NCBI RefSeq assembly: GCF_040645195.1
Contig: NZ_JBEYXW010000023.1
Location: forward strand, 1 to 64,000
Origin: Prauserella_A sp040645195
GTDB lineage: Bacteria; Actinomycetota; Actinomycetes; Mycobacteriales; Pseudonocardiaceae
Direction: 5' to 3'
DNA length: 64,000 nucleotides
The notes beneath the pieces were generated by a model. That model made no database searches and was not told where the DNA came from. It saw nothing but the letters and a program-made list of their open reading frames with translations. The stretch's first letter is position 1. Each line of letters starts with the position of its first letter. Below are positions 1 to 8,349 of this stretch, piece after piece. The position numbers and the translations under genes are program-made.

Positions 1-2
1 AC

Positions 3-956
3 ATGACCACATCTGCGTTCGACGGCGACCTGGTCGTCCTTTCCCGCCGTACCGAGTCCGACGGCGTCGTGACACTCGAACTAGGACTGTCCACAGGCGA
101 GCCATTGCCTCCATGGGAGCCCGGCGCCCACATCGACGTCATGCTGCCGGACGGTCTCATCCGCCAGTACTCGTTGAGCGGCTCCGTCGACGACCGTGCG
201 GCCTGGCGCATCGGCGTCCTGCAGGAACCGGACAGCCGCGGCGGCTCGCGCTGGATCCACGAGCACGCACGCGACGGCACGACACTGCGGGTTCGCGGTC
301 CACGGAACAACTTCCCGCTCGTGCCATCGCCCCGGTACGTGTTCATCGCCGGCGGCATCGGGATCACGCCGCTGCTGCCCATGCTGGCTCAGGCGCGCGC
401 GTCCGGAGCGGAATGGGTGCTGCACTACGGCGGACGGAGCCTGGCGTCCATGGCCTTCCTCGGCGAGCTCGAAACCTACGGTGACCATGTCGTGGTCACA
501 CCGCAGGACGAGGCCGGTCTGCTCGACCTGGCAACGATTCTCGGTGCACCCGCGGAGTCCACTGTGGTCTACTGCTGCGGCCCGGCAGGACTCATCGATG
601 CCGTCGAGGAGCACTGCGAGCGCTGGCCTGCCGGGTCCCTGCACGTCGAACGTTTCGCGGCAGCCGCGCCTGCCACCGATCTCGACGACCACGCGTTCGA
701 GGTGGAGTTGCGTGGCTCGGGGTTCACCATCGACGTCCCGCCGGGTGTGTCCATCCTCGACGCCGTGGAGAAGGCGGGCGTGCCGGTGATCTCGTCGTGC
801 ACCGAAGGTATCTGTGGTTCGTGCGAGACCACGGTCCTCGACGGAGACGTGGAACACCGTGACTGCGTGCTCACCGACGAGGAGCGCGATGCGGGCGACA
901 TCATGATGATCTGCGTGTCGCGGGCTAAATCCGGCCGCCTCGTCCTGGATCTGTGA
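3..956 (+). CDS. PDR/VanB-type oxidoreductase, reductase of a Rieske oxygenase
   Basis: This 317-residue protein would pass electrons from NAD(P)H through a flavin and a plant-type 2Fe-2S centre to a terminal oxygenase. The flavin-binding motif RQYSLSG lies near residue 54, the nucleotide-binding GGIGITPLLPM near 117, and the C-terminal ferredoxin domain has C266, C271, C274 and C304, the CX4CX2CX29C pattern. Domain order (FNR-like then ferredoxin) and length match phthalate dioxygenase reductase and the vanillate demethylase VanB family. The ATG lies two bases from the window edge, so its upstream partner, expected to be a Rieske oxygenase, is not visible. It is 129 bp upstream of an alcohol dehydrogenase on the same strand. 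The family assignment is firm; the oxygenase substrate is unknown. Confidence 0.9.
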   Translation: MTTSAFDGDLVVLSRRTESDGVVTLELGLSTGEPLPPWEPGAHIDVMLPDGLIRQYSLSGSVDDRAAWRIGVLQEPDSRGGSRWIHEHARDGTTLRVRGPRNNFPLVPSPRYVFIAGGIGITPLLPMLAQARASGAEWVLHYGGRSLASMAFLGELETYGDHVVVTPQDEAGLLDLATILGAPAESTVVYCCGPAGLIDAVEEHCERWPAGSLHVERFAAAAPATDLDDHAFEVELRGSGFTIDVPPGVSILDAVEKAGVPVISSCTEGICGSCETTVLDGDVEHRDCVLTDEERDAGDIMMICVSRAKSGRLVLDL

Positions 957-982
957 CCACCGGGCGATTTCGCTGTAGCTCC

Positions 983-1044
983 CTTTCCGTGACGTGAAAG
1001 CACTCTCGCCCTGCCGCTTCGCGGTCCGGCATGGTTGAGAGTGC
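983..1044. promoter_or_regulatory. Inverted repeats in the leader of the first alcohol dehydrogenase
   Basis: The spacer holds CTTTCCGTGACGTGAAAG at 983-1000, an imperfect palindrome, followed by an 8-bp inverted repeat (GCACTCTC at 1000-1007 and GAGAGTGC at 1037-1044) with a 29-base loop. A close relative of the first element recurs at 22139-22156. The hairpin could be an operator, an attenuator or a repeat remnant. The role is not known. Confidence 0.4.
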
Positions 1045-1085
1045 CACGGGGGTCGCACACCGGCCCCAGAGGGAAAGGGTGCCCA

Positions 1086-2195
1086 ATGAGCATCACCACG
1101 CGCGCTGCCATCTGCCGGGAGCCGGGCCGACCGTGGGAGATCGCCGATCTCGAACTGGACGAGCCGAAGGCCAACGAGGTCAGGATCAAGTTCTTCGCCG
1201 CGGGGCTGTGTCACTCCGACGACCACATCCAGAAAGGGGACGCGCGGATGCGCTTCCCCGTGGTCGGCGGCCACGAGGGCGCAGGGATCGTCGAAGCCGT
1301 CGGCGAAGGGGTGACACGGGTCGCGATCGGCGACCACGTCGTGTGCTCGTTCATCCCCGCCTGCGGCGCGTGCCGCTACTGCTCGACAGGCCGCCAGAAC
1401 CTGTGCGACGAGGGCAAGAACGCCTCCACCGGTATGTTCGCCGACGGCACGTTCCGGTTCCACCACGACGGCGAGGACCTCGGCGGGCTGTGCGTGCTCG
1501 GCACGTTCTCGCAGTACGCCGTGGTGTCCGAGTTCTCCTGCATCGTCATCCCCGAGGACATCCCGTTCGACGTCGCCGCGCTGGTGGGCTGTGGGGTGCC
1601 GACCGGATGGGGGTCGGCGGTGCACGCGGCCGGGGTGCGGGCCGGGCAGACGGTCGTGATCTACGGCTCCGGTGGGGTCGGCAGCAACGCCGTGCAGGGT
1701 GCCCGGTATGCCGGGGCGAAGAACGTGGTCGTGGTGGATCCGGTGCCGTTCAAGCAGGACATGGCGAAGGTGTTCGGTGCCACGCACACGTTCGGCGATG
1801 CGGAGGCTGCGCACGAGTTCGTGGTGGAGACCACCTGGGGCCAGCTCGCCGACCACGCCATCATCACCGTCGGCGTGCTGCATGACGAGGTGATCGACCG
1901 CGCGATCCAGGTCGTCGGCAAGAGCGGTCAGGTGACGATCACCGCGGTCGGCAACGGTTCGGTCGCGGCCCCGGCCGGCATGCTCATCGGCTACCAGCGG
2001 CGTGTGCAGGGCGCGATCTTCGGTGGCTGCAACCCGCTCTACGACGTCCCCCGGCTGCTCGGCCTGTACCGCTCCGGCGACCTCAAGCTCGACGAGCTGG
2101 TCACCCGCCGCTACCGGCTCGACGAGGTCAACGACGGGTACGCGGACATGCTGGGCGGCAAGAACATTCGCGGCGTCATCGTTCACGAGCACTGA
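1086..2195 (+). CDS. NDMA-dependent (mycofactocin-type) zinc alcohol dehydrogenase, copy 1
   Basis: This medium-chain zinc alcohol dehydrogenase (369 residues) oxidises an alcohol to an aldehyde. It belongs to the group assayed with N,N-dimethylnitrosoaniline, whose bound NAD(H) is thought to be recycled by mycofactocin. Catalytic zinc ligands are C42 in GLCHSDDHI and H63-E64 in GGHEGAG. The structural zinc site is the cysteine cluster CGACRYCSTGRQNLC, and the Rossmann motif is GSGGVGSNAVQ. I chose the ATG at 1086, preceded by GGGAAAGGG, over an in-frame TTG at 1035 because MSITTRAAICREPG is the usual family start. A close paralogue lies at 4664. The following aldehyde dehydrogenase would take its product. 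The substrate is unknown. Confidence 0.9.
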   Translation: MSITTRAAICREPGRPWEIADLELDEPKANEVRIKFFAAGLCHSDDHIQKGDARMRFPVVGGHEGAGIVEAVGEGVTRVAIGDHVVCSFIPACGACRYCSTGRQNLCDEGKNASTGMFADGTFRFHHDGEDLGGLCVLGTFSQYAVVSEFSCIVIPEDIPFDVAALVGCGVPTGWGSAVHAAGVRAGQTVVIYGSGGVGSNAVQGARYAGAKNVVVVDPVPFKQDMAKVFGATHTFGDAEAAHEFVVETTWGQLADHAIITVGVLHDEVIDRAIQVVGKSGQVTITAVGNGSVAAPAGMLIGYQRRVQGAIFGGCNPLYDVPRLLGLYRSGDLKLDELVTRRYRLDEVNDGYADMLGGKNIRGVIVHEH

Positions 2196-2224
2196 GCTCG
2201 TCGTCAAACCCGAGGAGCCGACCA

Positions 2225-3697
2225 ATGACGATCGCCCCAACCGAGTCGAATGTCGCCACGCTGATCATCGAGGGCGCCCACCTCATCGCCGGTGAGTGGG
2301 TCCCCGCGGTCAGCGGCGACACCATCGAGGTGCTCAACCCGGCGAACCAGGAGGTGCTGGCCAGGGTGCCACGCGGCACAACGGCCGACGTCGACGCCGC
2401 TGTGCAGGCCGCGGCCGCGGCGTTCCCGGCCTGGCGGGACACCGACGCGACCACCCGCGGCGCACTGATCCTGCGCTGGGCCGAGCTGATCGAGCAGCAC
2501 GAGAACGAGCTGGACCGGCTGGAGTCACAGGAGGTCGGCCGCCCGCACTGGGGCACCCCACCCATGGCCAGGATTCTCCGGTTCATCGCGGGCCAGGCCG
2601 ACAAGGTCAGCGGCCTGTCGCTGCCCACGCACAGTCCCGACGTGCTGGGGCTGACGCTGCGCGAACCGTACGGCGTGGTGGGCAGCGTGATCCCGTGGAA
2701 CGCGCCCGGACCCATGTTCGTCAACGACGCCGGTGCCGCGATCGCCGCGGGCAACACCATCGTGATCAAACCGGCCGAGGACGCGCCGCTCACCCCACTG
2801 GCACTGGCGCGCCTCGCGGTCGACGCGGGAATACCGCCCGGCGTGCTCAACGTGGTCACCGGCTACGGCCCCGAGGCGGGGGCGGCGATCCCGGTTCACC
2901 CGGGAATCCGCCGGATGAGCTTCACCGGCTCGCCGGCCACCGGCGCCGCGGTCATGCAGGCGTGCGCGACGAACCTCGTGCCACTGCACCTCGAACTCGG
3001 CGGCAAGTCACCGCAGGTCATCTTCGGCGATGCGGACCTGGACGCCGCCATCCCGGCCATCGTCGCAGGCATCACGCTCAACACCGGACAGATCTGCGCC
3101 GCGGGCTCTCGCGTCGTCGTCGATCGGGCGGTACACGCCGAGGTGGTGCGCCGCCTCGCCGAGGAGATGGCGCGGGTGTCGGTCGGGCCGTGGTACGAAC
3201 CGGTGCGGATGGGCCCGCTGATCAACGCCAAGCAGCACTCCCGGGTGCTCGGGTACGTGCGGTCCGGTCAGGAGGAGGGCGCGGAGCTCGTGGTCGGCGG
3301 GGGAGTTCCCGACGGGGAGGTGTTCGAGCGGGGGTTCTTCGTCCAACCCACGCTGTTCGACCGGGTCGAGCCCGGTATGCGCATCGCGCAGGAGGAGATC
3401 TTCGGCCCGGTCCTCTCGGTCATTCCCGTCGACGGCGAGGTCGATGCGCTCGCCGTGGCGAACGGCACCGACTACGGGCTGGTCGCCTCGGTGTGGACAC
3501 GCGACGTCGGCCGCGCGGTACGGATGGCGCGGGGCCTGCAGGCCGGCCAGGTGGCGGTGAACGCGGCACTCGGCTCCGGCGTGATCGGCGGCCCGTTCGG
3601 CGGGTACAAGCGCAGCGGGTTCGGGCGGACGATGGGCGCCGACGCGGTGCTCGCGTACACCCAGGTGAAGACGGTGTCGATCCGTGGCACGGCCTGA
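2225..3697 (+). CDS. Aldehyde dehydrogenase (NAD-dependent, ALDH superfamily)
   Basis: This 490-residue protein is a full-length aldehyde dehydrogenase that oxidises an aldehyde to the acid with NAD(P)+. It shows the PWNAPGPMF substrate/cofactor segment, LELGGKSP with the general-base glutamate, and NTGQICAAGSR with the catalytic cysteine. It ends with the usual GGYKRSGFGR segment. It starts 29 bp after the alcohol dehydrogenase and is preceded by GAGGAG, so the pair probably performs alcohol to aldehyde to acid. The next gene begins just after its stop. The substrate is not deducible from sequence alone. An aromatic or short aliphatic aldehyde would suit the neighbouring CoA ligase. Confidence 0.9.
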   Translation: MTIAPTESNVATLIIEGAHLIAGEWVPAVSGDTIEVLNPANQEVLARVPRGTTADVDAAVQAAAAAFPAWRDTDATTRGALILRWAELIEQHENELDRLESQEVGRPHWGTPPMARILRFIAGQADKVSGLSLPTHSPDVLGLTLREPYGVVGSVIPWNAPGPMFVNDAGAAIAAGNTIVIKPAEDAPLTPLALARLAVDAGIPPGVLNVVTGYGPEAGAAIPVHPGIRRMSFTGSPATGAAVMQACATNLVPLHLELGGKSPQVIFGDADLDAAIPAIVAGITLNTGQICAAGSRVVVDRAVHAEVVRRLAEEMARVSVGPWYEPVRMGPLINAKQHSRVLGYVRSGQEEGAELVVGGGVPDGEVFERGFFVQPTLFDRVEPGMRIAQEEIFGPVLSVIPVDGEVDALAVANGTDYGLVASVWTRDVGRAVRMARGLQAGQVAVNAALGSGVIGGPFGGYKRSGFGRTMGADAVLAYTQVKTVSIRGTA

Positions 3698-3713
3698 CGG
3701 CGGCGGGCTCCGG

Positions 3714-4667
3714 ATGCGGGTGCTCATGGAGCCCCGCCACGGATCCCGCTACGACGAGATCCTCGCGCTCGCGCTCGCCACCGAGCGGGCGGGCTTCGAC
3801 GCGTTCTTCCGGTCCGATCACCTGCTCGGTGTCGACCCGACCGACCAGAGCTACCTGCCGACGGACTGCTGGACCACGCTCGCGGGCCTCGCGCGGGACA
3901 CCGAACGGGTGCGGCTCGGGTCACTGGTGACCGCGGCGACGTTCCGTGCGCCGGGACTGGTCGCCACCATCGTGTCCACTGTGGACCAGATGAGCGGTGG
4001 CAGGGCAGAGCTGGGCATCGGCACGGGATGGTACGCCCGCGAGCACGCCGCGTTCGGGCTCGACTTCCCGTCGACGGGGGAGCGGTTCGACCGGCTCGAG
4101 GAGCAGCTGGCGATCATCACCGGCCTCTGGGGCACCACGACCGGGGACGAAGCGGGCTTCTCCTTCTCCGGCAAGCACTATCGGGTCGAGGCGAACCACA
4201 CCCCTGCGCAGGCAGTGCAGTCGCCGCACCCGCCGATCGTCATCGGCGGCAGCGGTCCACAACGGACACCGGCTCTCGCCGCGCGCTACGCCGACGAGTT
4301 CAATGCCGCGCTCGGCATCGATCCGCGGCAGCGCTACGAGGTGTTCGCCCGCGCCTGCGAGGCGATCGGCCGCGATCCGGACGAGGCACGGCGCTCGATC
4401 GTGCTGCCGGTCGCCTGCGGGGCCACCCCGGCCGACGTGGAGCGCCGCGCGGCGGTGATCGGCTCGGAGCTCATGCGCACACATGCGGCGATCGGATCGC
4501 CCGAGCAGGTCACCGAGCGGGTCCTCGCGCTCGGCGAGGCCGGTGCCGACACCGTTTACCTGCACATCTACGACATCCACGACCTTGACCACATCGCGCT
4601 GCTCGGCGCGGAGGTGCTGCCGCACGTGACCAGTGCGGCGCCGGAGCCAGTAGGGGGTAACCGATGA
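3714..4667 (+). CDS. LLM-class (luciferase-like) flavin- or F420-dependent oxidoreductase
   Basis: This roughly 317-residue TIM-barrel protein belongs to the bacterial luciferase superfamily. Family features are the N-terminal MRVLMEPRHGSRYDEI strand, RVRLGSLVTAATFRAP, and GRAELGIGTGWYAREH, where flavin or F420 normally binds. Actinomycete members often use coenzyme F420. I chose the ATG at 3714, which follows the upstream stop at 3697. A GTG at 3684 would add ten residues and overlap that gene. The stop overlaps the next alcohol dehydrogenase by ATGA, so the two are probably translationally coupled. The reaction (redox step or monooxygenation) cannot be fixed from the sequence. Confidence 0.85.
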   Translation: MRVLMEPRHGSRYDEILALALATERAGFDAFFRSDHLLGVDPTDQSYLPTDCWTTLAGLARDTERVRLGSLVTAATFRAPGLVATIVSTVDQMSGGRAELGIGTGWYAREHAAFGLDFPSTGERFDRLEEQLAIITGLWGTTTGDEAGFSFSGKHYRVEANHTPAQAVQSPHPPIVIGGSGPQRTPALAARYADEFNAALGIDPRQRYEVFARACEAIGRDPDEARRSIVLPVACGATPADVERRAAVIGSELMRTHAAIGSPEQVTERVLALGEAGADTVYLHIYDIHDLDHIALLGAEVLPHVTSAAPEPVGGNR

Positions 4668-5776
4668 TAACGACACGTGCGGCCATCGCCCGCGGCCCGC
4701 AGCTGGGCTGGGAACAGGCGGAGCTGCGACTCGACGAGCCGAAGGCGCACGAGGTGCGCGTGAAGTTCGCCGCGGCGGGGCTGTGTCACTCCGACCACCA
4801 CATCACCAATGGCGACGCCAAGGTGCGGTTCCCGATCGTCGGCGGCCACGAGGGCGCGGGCGTGGTCGAGGCCGTCGGGCCGGATGTCCGCAGGGTGAAC
4901 GTGGGCGACCGCGTCGTCTGCTCCTACATCCCGGCCTGTGGTGGCTGCCGGCCGTGCTCGACCGGGCACCAGAACATGTGCGAGAAGGGGCTCAACGCCG
5001 CGACCGGCATGTTTCTCGACGGCACCTTCCGGTTCCACCTCGGCGACGAGGACCTCGGCGGGTTCTGCTCGCTCGGCACGTTCTCGCAGTACGCGGTGGT
5101 GTCGGAGTGGGCGTGCGTTCCGCTCGCCGACGACATCCCGTTCGAGATCGCCGCGCTGGTTGGGTGCGGCGTGCCGACCGGCTGGGGCTCGGCGGTGTAC
5201 GCCGCGGGAGTGCGGGCCGGTCAGACGGTGGTGATCTACGGTGCAGGCGGCGTCGGCAGCAACGCCGTGCAGGGTGCCCGGTACGCGGGCGCGAAGAACG
5301 TGGTCGTGGTGGATCCGGTGGCGTTCAAGCGGGACATGGCGAAGACGTTCGGCGCCACCCACACGTTCGCCGACGCGGGATCGGCACACGACTTCGTAGT
5401 GGAGACCACCTGGGGCCAGCTCGCCGACCACGCCATCTGCACGCCGGGCGTGGTCACCGAGGACATCGTCAACGCCGCCGTGCAGGTGGTCGGCAAGGGT
5501 GGCAAGGTCGTCGTCACCGCCGTCAGCAAGCTGGGCGAGCCGGCCATCCACGTCCATGCCGGCAGTCTCATCAGCTACCAGCGGCAGGTACGCGGCGCGC
5601 TCTTCGGTGACTGCAATCCGCTCTACGACATTCCCCGGCTACTCGGCCTGTACCGCTCGGGCGACCTCAAGCTCGACGAGCTGATCACCCGCCGCTACCG
5701 CCTCGACGAGGTCAACGACGCCTACCGCGACCTCGACGACGGCACAAACATCCGCGGCGTGATTGTTCACGAGTAA
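4664..5776 (+). CDS. NDMA-dependent (mycofactocin-type) zinc alcohol dehydrogenase, copy 2
   Basis: This 370-residue zinc alcohol dehydrogenase is a clear paralogue of the gene at 1086. Long blocks are the same, including GVPTGWGSAV, GVRAGQTVVIYG, GVGSNAVQGARYAGAKNVVV and VVETTWGQLADHAI. It keeps the catalytic zinc residues (GLCHSDHHI, GGHEGAG), a cysteine-rich structural zinc lobe (CGGCRPCSTGHQNMC) and the Rossmann glycines GAGGVGSNA. The ATG overlaps the upstream stop. Two copies in one operon suggest either two substrates or a heteromeric or dosage role. The family is thought to depend on mycofactocin, whose biosynthesis genes are not in this window. Confidence 0.9.
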   Translation: MITTRAAIARGPQLGWEQAELRLDEPKAHEVRVKFAAAGLCHSDHHITNGDAKVRFPIVGGHEGAGVVEAVGPDVRRVNVGDRVVCSYIPACGGCRPCSTGHQNMCEKGLNAATGMFLDGTFRFHLGDEDLGGFCSLGTFSQYAVVSEWACVPLADDIPFEIAALVGCGVPTGWGSAVYAAGVRAGQTVVIYGAGGVGSNAVQGARYAGAKNVVVVDPVAFKRDMAKTFGATHTFADAGSAHDFVVETTWGQLADHAICTPGVVTEDIVNAAVQVVGKGGKVVVTAVSKLGEPAIHVHAGSLISYQRQVRGALFGDCNPLYDIPRLLGLYRSGDLKLDELITRRYRLDEVNDAYRDLDDGTNIRGVIVHE

Positions 5777-5873
5777 TGAGTGTTGGAAGTGGTTTGCGTG
5801 GCGGCGCAAGCTGCCAGCCCCACAGCAAGCGGCTCCGCCGCTTATGAACACAACCTAGTGCTCACCGCTTGTT

Positions 5874-5888
5874 GGAGGAACTGCCTTG
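5874..5888 (+). promoter_or_regulatory. Ribosome-binding site and TTG start of the CoA ligase
   Basis: GGAGG at 5874-5878 sits seven bases before a TTG at 5886. No ATG or GTG in this frame is as well placed, so the rare TTG start is favoured. Confidence 0.65.
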
Positions 5889-7235
5889 GCCACACCGAGT
5901 TTCGTGGCGCCCGATGATCAGGACGCCGTGACCGAGCTGCTGCGCGCTCAGCTGGAAGGGCTGCCCGCGCGCTCGCCGTTCTACGCCGACCTGTTCACCG
6001 AGCACGGCGTCACCGCCTCGACGTTCGCCGTACTCGACGACCTGCGCAAGCTGCCCTTCACCACCAAGCAGATGCTGCGTGACTCCCAGGCCGCGTCGCC
6101 GCCGCTCGGCCGGCACGCCGGTACCGGTCTCGGCGACGTGATCCGGGTGCACGCCTCGACCGGCACCACCGGGAAACCGAGCTGGGTCGGCGTCACCCGC
6201 CGGGACGCCACAGCCTGGACCGACATGGTCGCACGGGCGTTCCGCACGATGGGTGCCACCCGCGACGACGTGGTGCTGCATGCCGCGGGGCTGACGTTGT
6301 TCGTCGGCGGGCTGCCGATCCGCGACGCGCTGGAGCGGATCGGGGCCACGCTGATCCCGATCGGCACGGGCGCGTCGGAGAAGGCGGTGCTGGCGATGGA
6401 GACGCTGGGGGTCACCGCACTGCACTCGACCCCTTCCTACGCAAGGTACCTCGCCGAGTACCTGCGAGCCCGCGGGCGCGATCCGAAGGAGTTCGGCCTG
6501 CGCAAGATTTTCGTCGGCGGAGAGCCGGGCGGCGGCGAGCCCGCGTTCCGTGCCCACATCGAGCAGGAATGGGGCGCACCGGTCACCGAAGGGCTCGGCA
6601 ACGCCGACATGGCGCCGGTCCTTTTCGGAGAGTCGCCGGGCAGCGGCGGCATGCGGTTCACCGGCGGGCGGCACGTCGTGTTCGGAGAGTCGCCGGGCAG
6701 CGGCGGCATGCGGTTCACCGGCGGGCGGCACGTCGTGGTCGAGCTGATCGACCCCGACAGCGGGGAGCCGGTCGCGCCTGAGGAGGGCGCGTCCGGCGAG
6801 CTGGTCTACACCGCCGTGGACCGCGAATGCTGCCCGCTGGTGCGGTTCCGGACCGGCGACCGGGTGCTCGTCACCGGGCTCGCCGGTGACGGCGCCCCGC
6901 TGATCCGGTGCTCCGGGCGCACAGACGACATGCTGATCCTGCTGGGGGTCAACGTCTTTCCCTCGGCGATCCGCGACGTCGTGCAGGGCATGCACCCGCG
7001 CACCACCGGCGCGATGCAGGTTGTGTTGCCGGGCAAGGGCCCCAGGGTCGAGCCGCCGCTGCGGGTGGAGGCCGAGTGGGGCGAGGAACCGGGGGATCGC
7101 GGGCAGCTGGCCCACGAGATCGAGGCGGCGATCCGGTCGCGGCTCTCGGTGCGGGCGGCGGTCACGCTCGTCCCGCCGGGCTCGATCGAGCGAACCGAAG
7201 CGAAGACACGGCTGACAAGGATGGTGCCACAGTGA
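5886..7235 (+). CDS. Phenylacetate-CoA ligase family (AMP-forming) with a 19-residue internal duplication
   Basis: This adenylate-forming enzyme (449 residues) would join an aromatic or other carboxylic acid to CoA using ATP. The phosphate-binding loop STGTTGKPSW is at residues 91-100, and the C-terminal part (RCSGRTDDMLILLGVNVFPS) is typical of PaaK relatives. An exact 57-bp tandem duplication at 6624-6680 and 6681-6737 repeats the 19 residues FGESPGSGGMRFTGGRHVV. Without the second copy the length would be 430, the usual family size. The insert falls near the active-site core, so activity may be altered or lost. It overlaps the next gene by GTGA. Its likely substrate is the acid made by the upstream dehydrogenases. 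Confidence 0.85.
   Translation: MATPSFVAPDDQDAVTELLRAQLEGLPARSPFYADLFTEHGVTASTFAVLDDLRKLPFTTKQMLRDSQAASPPLGRHAGTGLGDVIRVHASTGTTGKPSWVGVTRRDATAWTDMVARAFRTMGATRDDVVLHAAGLTLFVGGLPIRDALERIGATLIPIGTGASEKAVLAMETLGVTALHSTPSYARYLAEYLRARGRDPKEFGLRKIFVGGEPGGGEPAFRAHIEQEWGAPVTEGLGNADMAPVLFGESPGSGGMRFTGGRHVVFGESPGSGGMRFTGGRHVVVELIDPDSGEPVAPEEGASGELVYTAVDRECCPLVRFRTGDRVLVTGLAGDGAPLIRCSGRTDDMLILLGVNVFPSAIRDVVQGMHPRTTGAMQVVLPGKGPRVEPPLRVEAEWGEEPGDRGQLAHEIEAAIRSRLSVRAAVTLVPPGSIERTEAKTRLTRMVPQ
6624..6737 (+). repeat. Exact 57-bp tandem duplication inside the CoA ligase gene
   Basis: Two identical 57-bp units (6624-6680 and 6681-6737) lie head to tail and in frame, so translation continues through both. They look recent because no base differs. 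An assembly artefact cannot be excluded from the sequence alone. Confidence 0.9.
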
Positions 7236-8335
7236 CAGACATGGTTCGTGCGGCGGTACAGGTCGGGCCGCGGCAGATCGAGATCCGCGAGTTCCCCCGC
7301 CCCCGCATCGGGGACGACGACGGTCTGCTTCGCGTCGAGGCCAACGGCATCTGCGGCAGTGACGTCGAGATGTACAAGGGACACATGCGGGCCGACGCGC
7401 CCCCGACGATCCCCGGACACGAGCCGCTCGGCATCATCGAGGAGATCGGCGAGCGCGCCGCGCAGCGGTGGGGCGTGCAGCCGGGCGACCGGGTGGCGCT
7501 GGAGGTCATCGTGCCGTGCCGGTCGTGCCACGACTGCCTGACCGGCCGCTACCAGGCGTGCCGCAACCGTACCTTCGGCCACGGTGTGACACCGATCGAC
7601 ACCGCACCCGCGTTGTGGGGCGGGCTTGCCGAGTACCTCTATCTCACCCCGGGTGCCGTACTGCACAAAGTGGACAACCAGCTGCCTGCCGAGCTCGCGG
7701 CGATGTTCAACCCGCTCGGCGCGGGTGTGCGCTGGGCGGTGCACCTGGGCCAGGCCGGACTCGGCGACACGGTGCTGGTGCTCGGTAGCGGTCAGCGCGG
7801 GATCGCCTCGGTGATCGCGGCGCGGGCCGCCGGCGTGGGGACGATCATCGTCACCGGCCTCGCCGCCGATGCGCACAAACTGGCGCTGGCCAAGGAGTTC
7901 GGCGCGGACCACACGATCGTTGTGGACGGTGACGAGGCCGAGAACACGGTCGAGCGCGTCCGGGAGATCACCGATGGCGCGATGGCCGATGTCGTGCTGG
8001 AGCTGACGCCGATGGCGACCGCGCCGGTCACCGACGCGCTGTTGTCGGCCCGTCATGGTGGCCGGGTGGTGCTGGCCGGACTCAAGGGCGGCCGGGACGT
8101 TCCGCTGCGCACCGACCTCATCATCAACCGGGCGCTGAACGTCGTGGGCGCCTACGGTGTCGACGCGACCGCCTACGCCGAGGCGATCTCGATCATCGAG
8201 TCCCGCCGGTTCCCACTGGAGAAGCTGCACACGCACACGTTCGGCCTCGACGACGCCGCGCTGGCCATGGAGACGCTCGCCGGCGATGTTCCCGGCGAGG
8301 CCGCGGTACACGTCTCGGTCCACCCGAACTCCTGA
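7232..8335 (+). CDS. Zinc-dependent medium-chain alcohol dehydrogenase
   Basis: This 367-residue medium-chain dehydrogenase differs from the two NDMA-type enzymes upstream. It has the threonine-dehydrogenase/sorbitol-dehydrogenase type motif GICGSDVEMYKGH with catalytic zinc ligands, PGHEPLG, the structural-zinc cysteines CRSCHDCLTGRYQAC, and the cofactor loop GSGQRGIASVIAA. A GTG at 7232 overlaps the upstream stop (GTGA). An ATG three codons later at 7241 is the alternative. The loop GSGQRG lacks the usual GxGxxG third glycine spacing in part, but the fold seems intact. It probably acts on a downstream hydroxy intermediate; the substrate is unknown. Confidence 0.85.
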   Translation: MTDMVRAAVQVGPRQIEIREFPRPRIGDDDGLLRVEANGICGSDVEMYKGHMRADAPPTIPGHEPLGIIEEIGERAAQRWGVQPGDRVALEVIVPCRSCHDCLTGRYQACRNRTFGHGVTPIDTAPALWGGLAEYLYLTPGAVLHKVDNQLPAELAAMFNPLGAGVRWAVHLGQAGLGDTVLVLGSGQRGIASVIAARAAGVGTIIVTGLAADAHKLALAKEFGADHTIVVDGDEAENTVERVREITDGAMADVVLELTPMATAPVTDALLSARHGGRVVLAGLKGGRDVPLRTDLIINRALNVVGAYGVDATAYAEAISIIESRRFPLEKLHTHTFGLDDAALAMETLAGDVPGEAAVHVSVHPNS

Positions 8336-8349
8336 AGGAGTGACCACTG

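Noticed and set aside
81..2240. A 719-codon minus-strand open frame across the first genes
   Set aside because: It is antisense to two well-supported genes, has a composition typical of GC-rich shadow frames and no recognisable domain.
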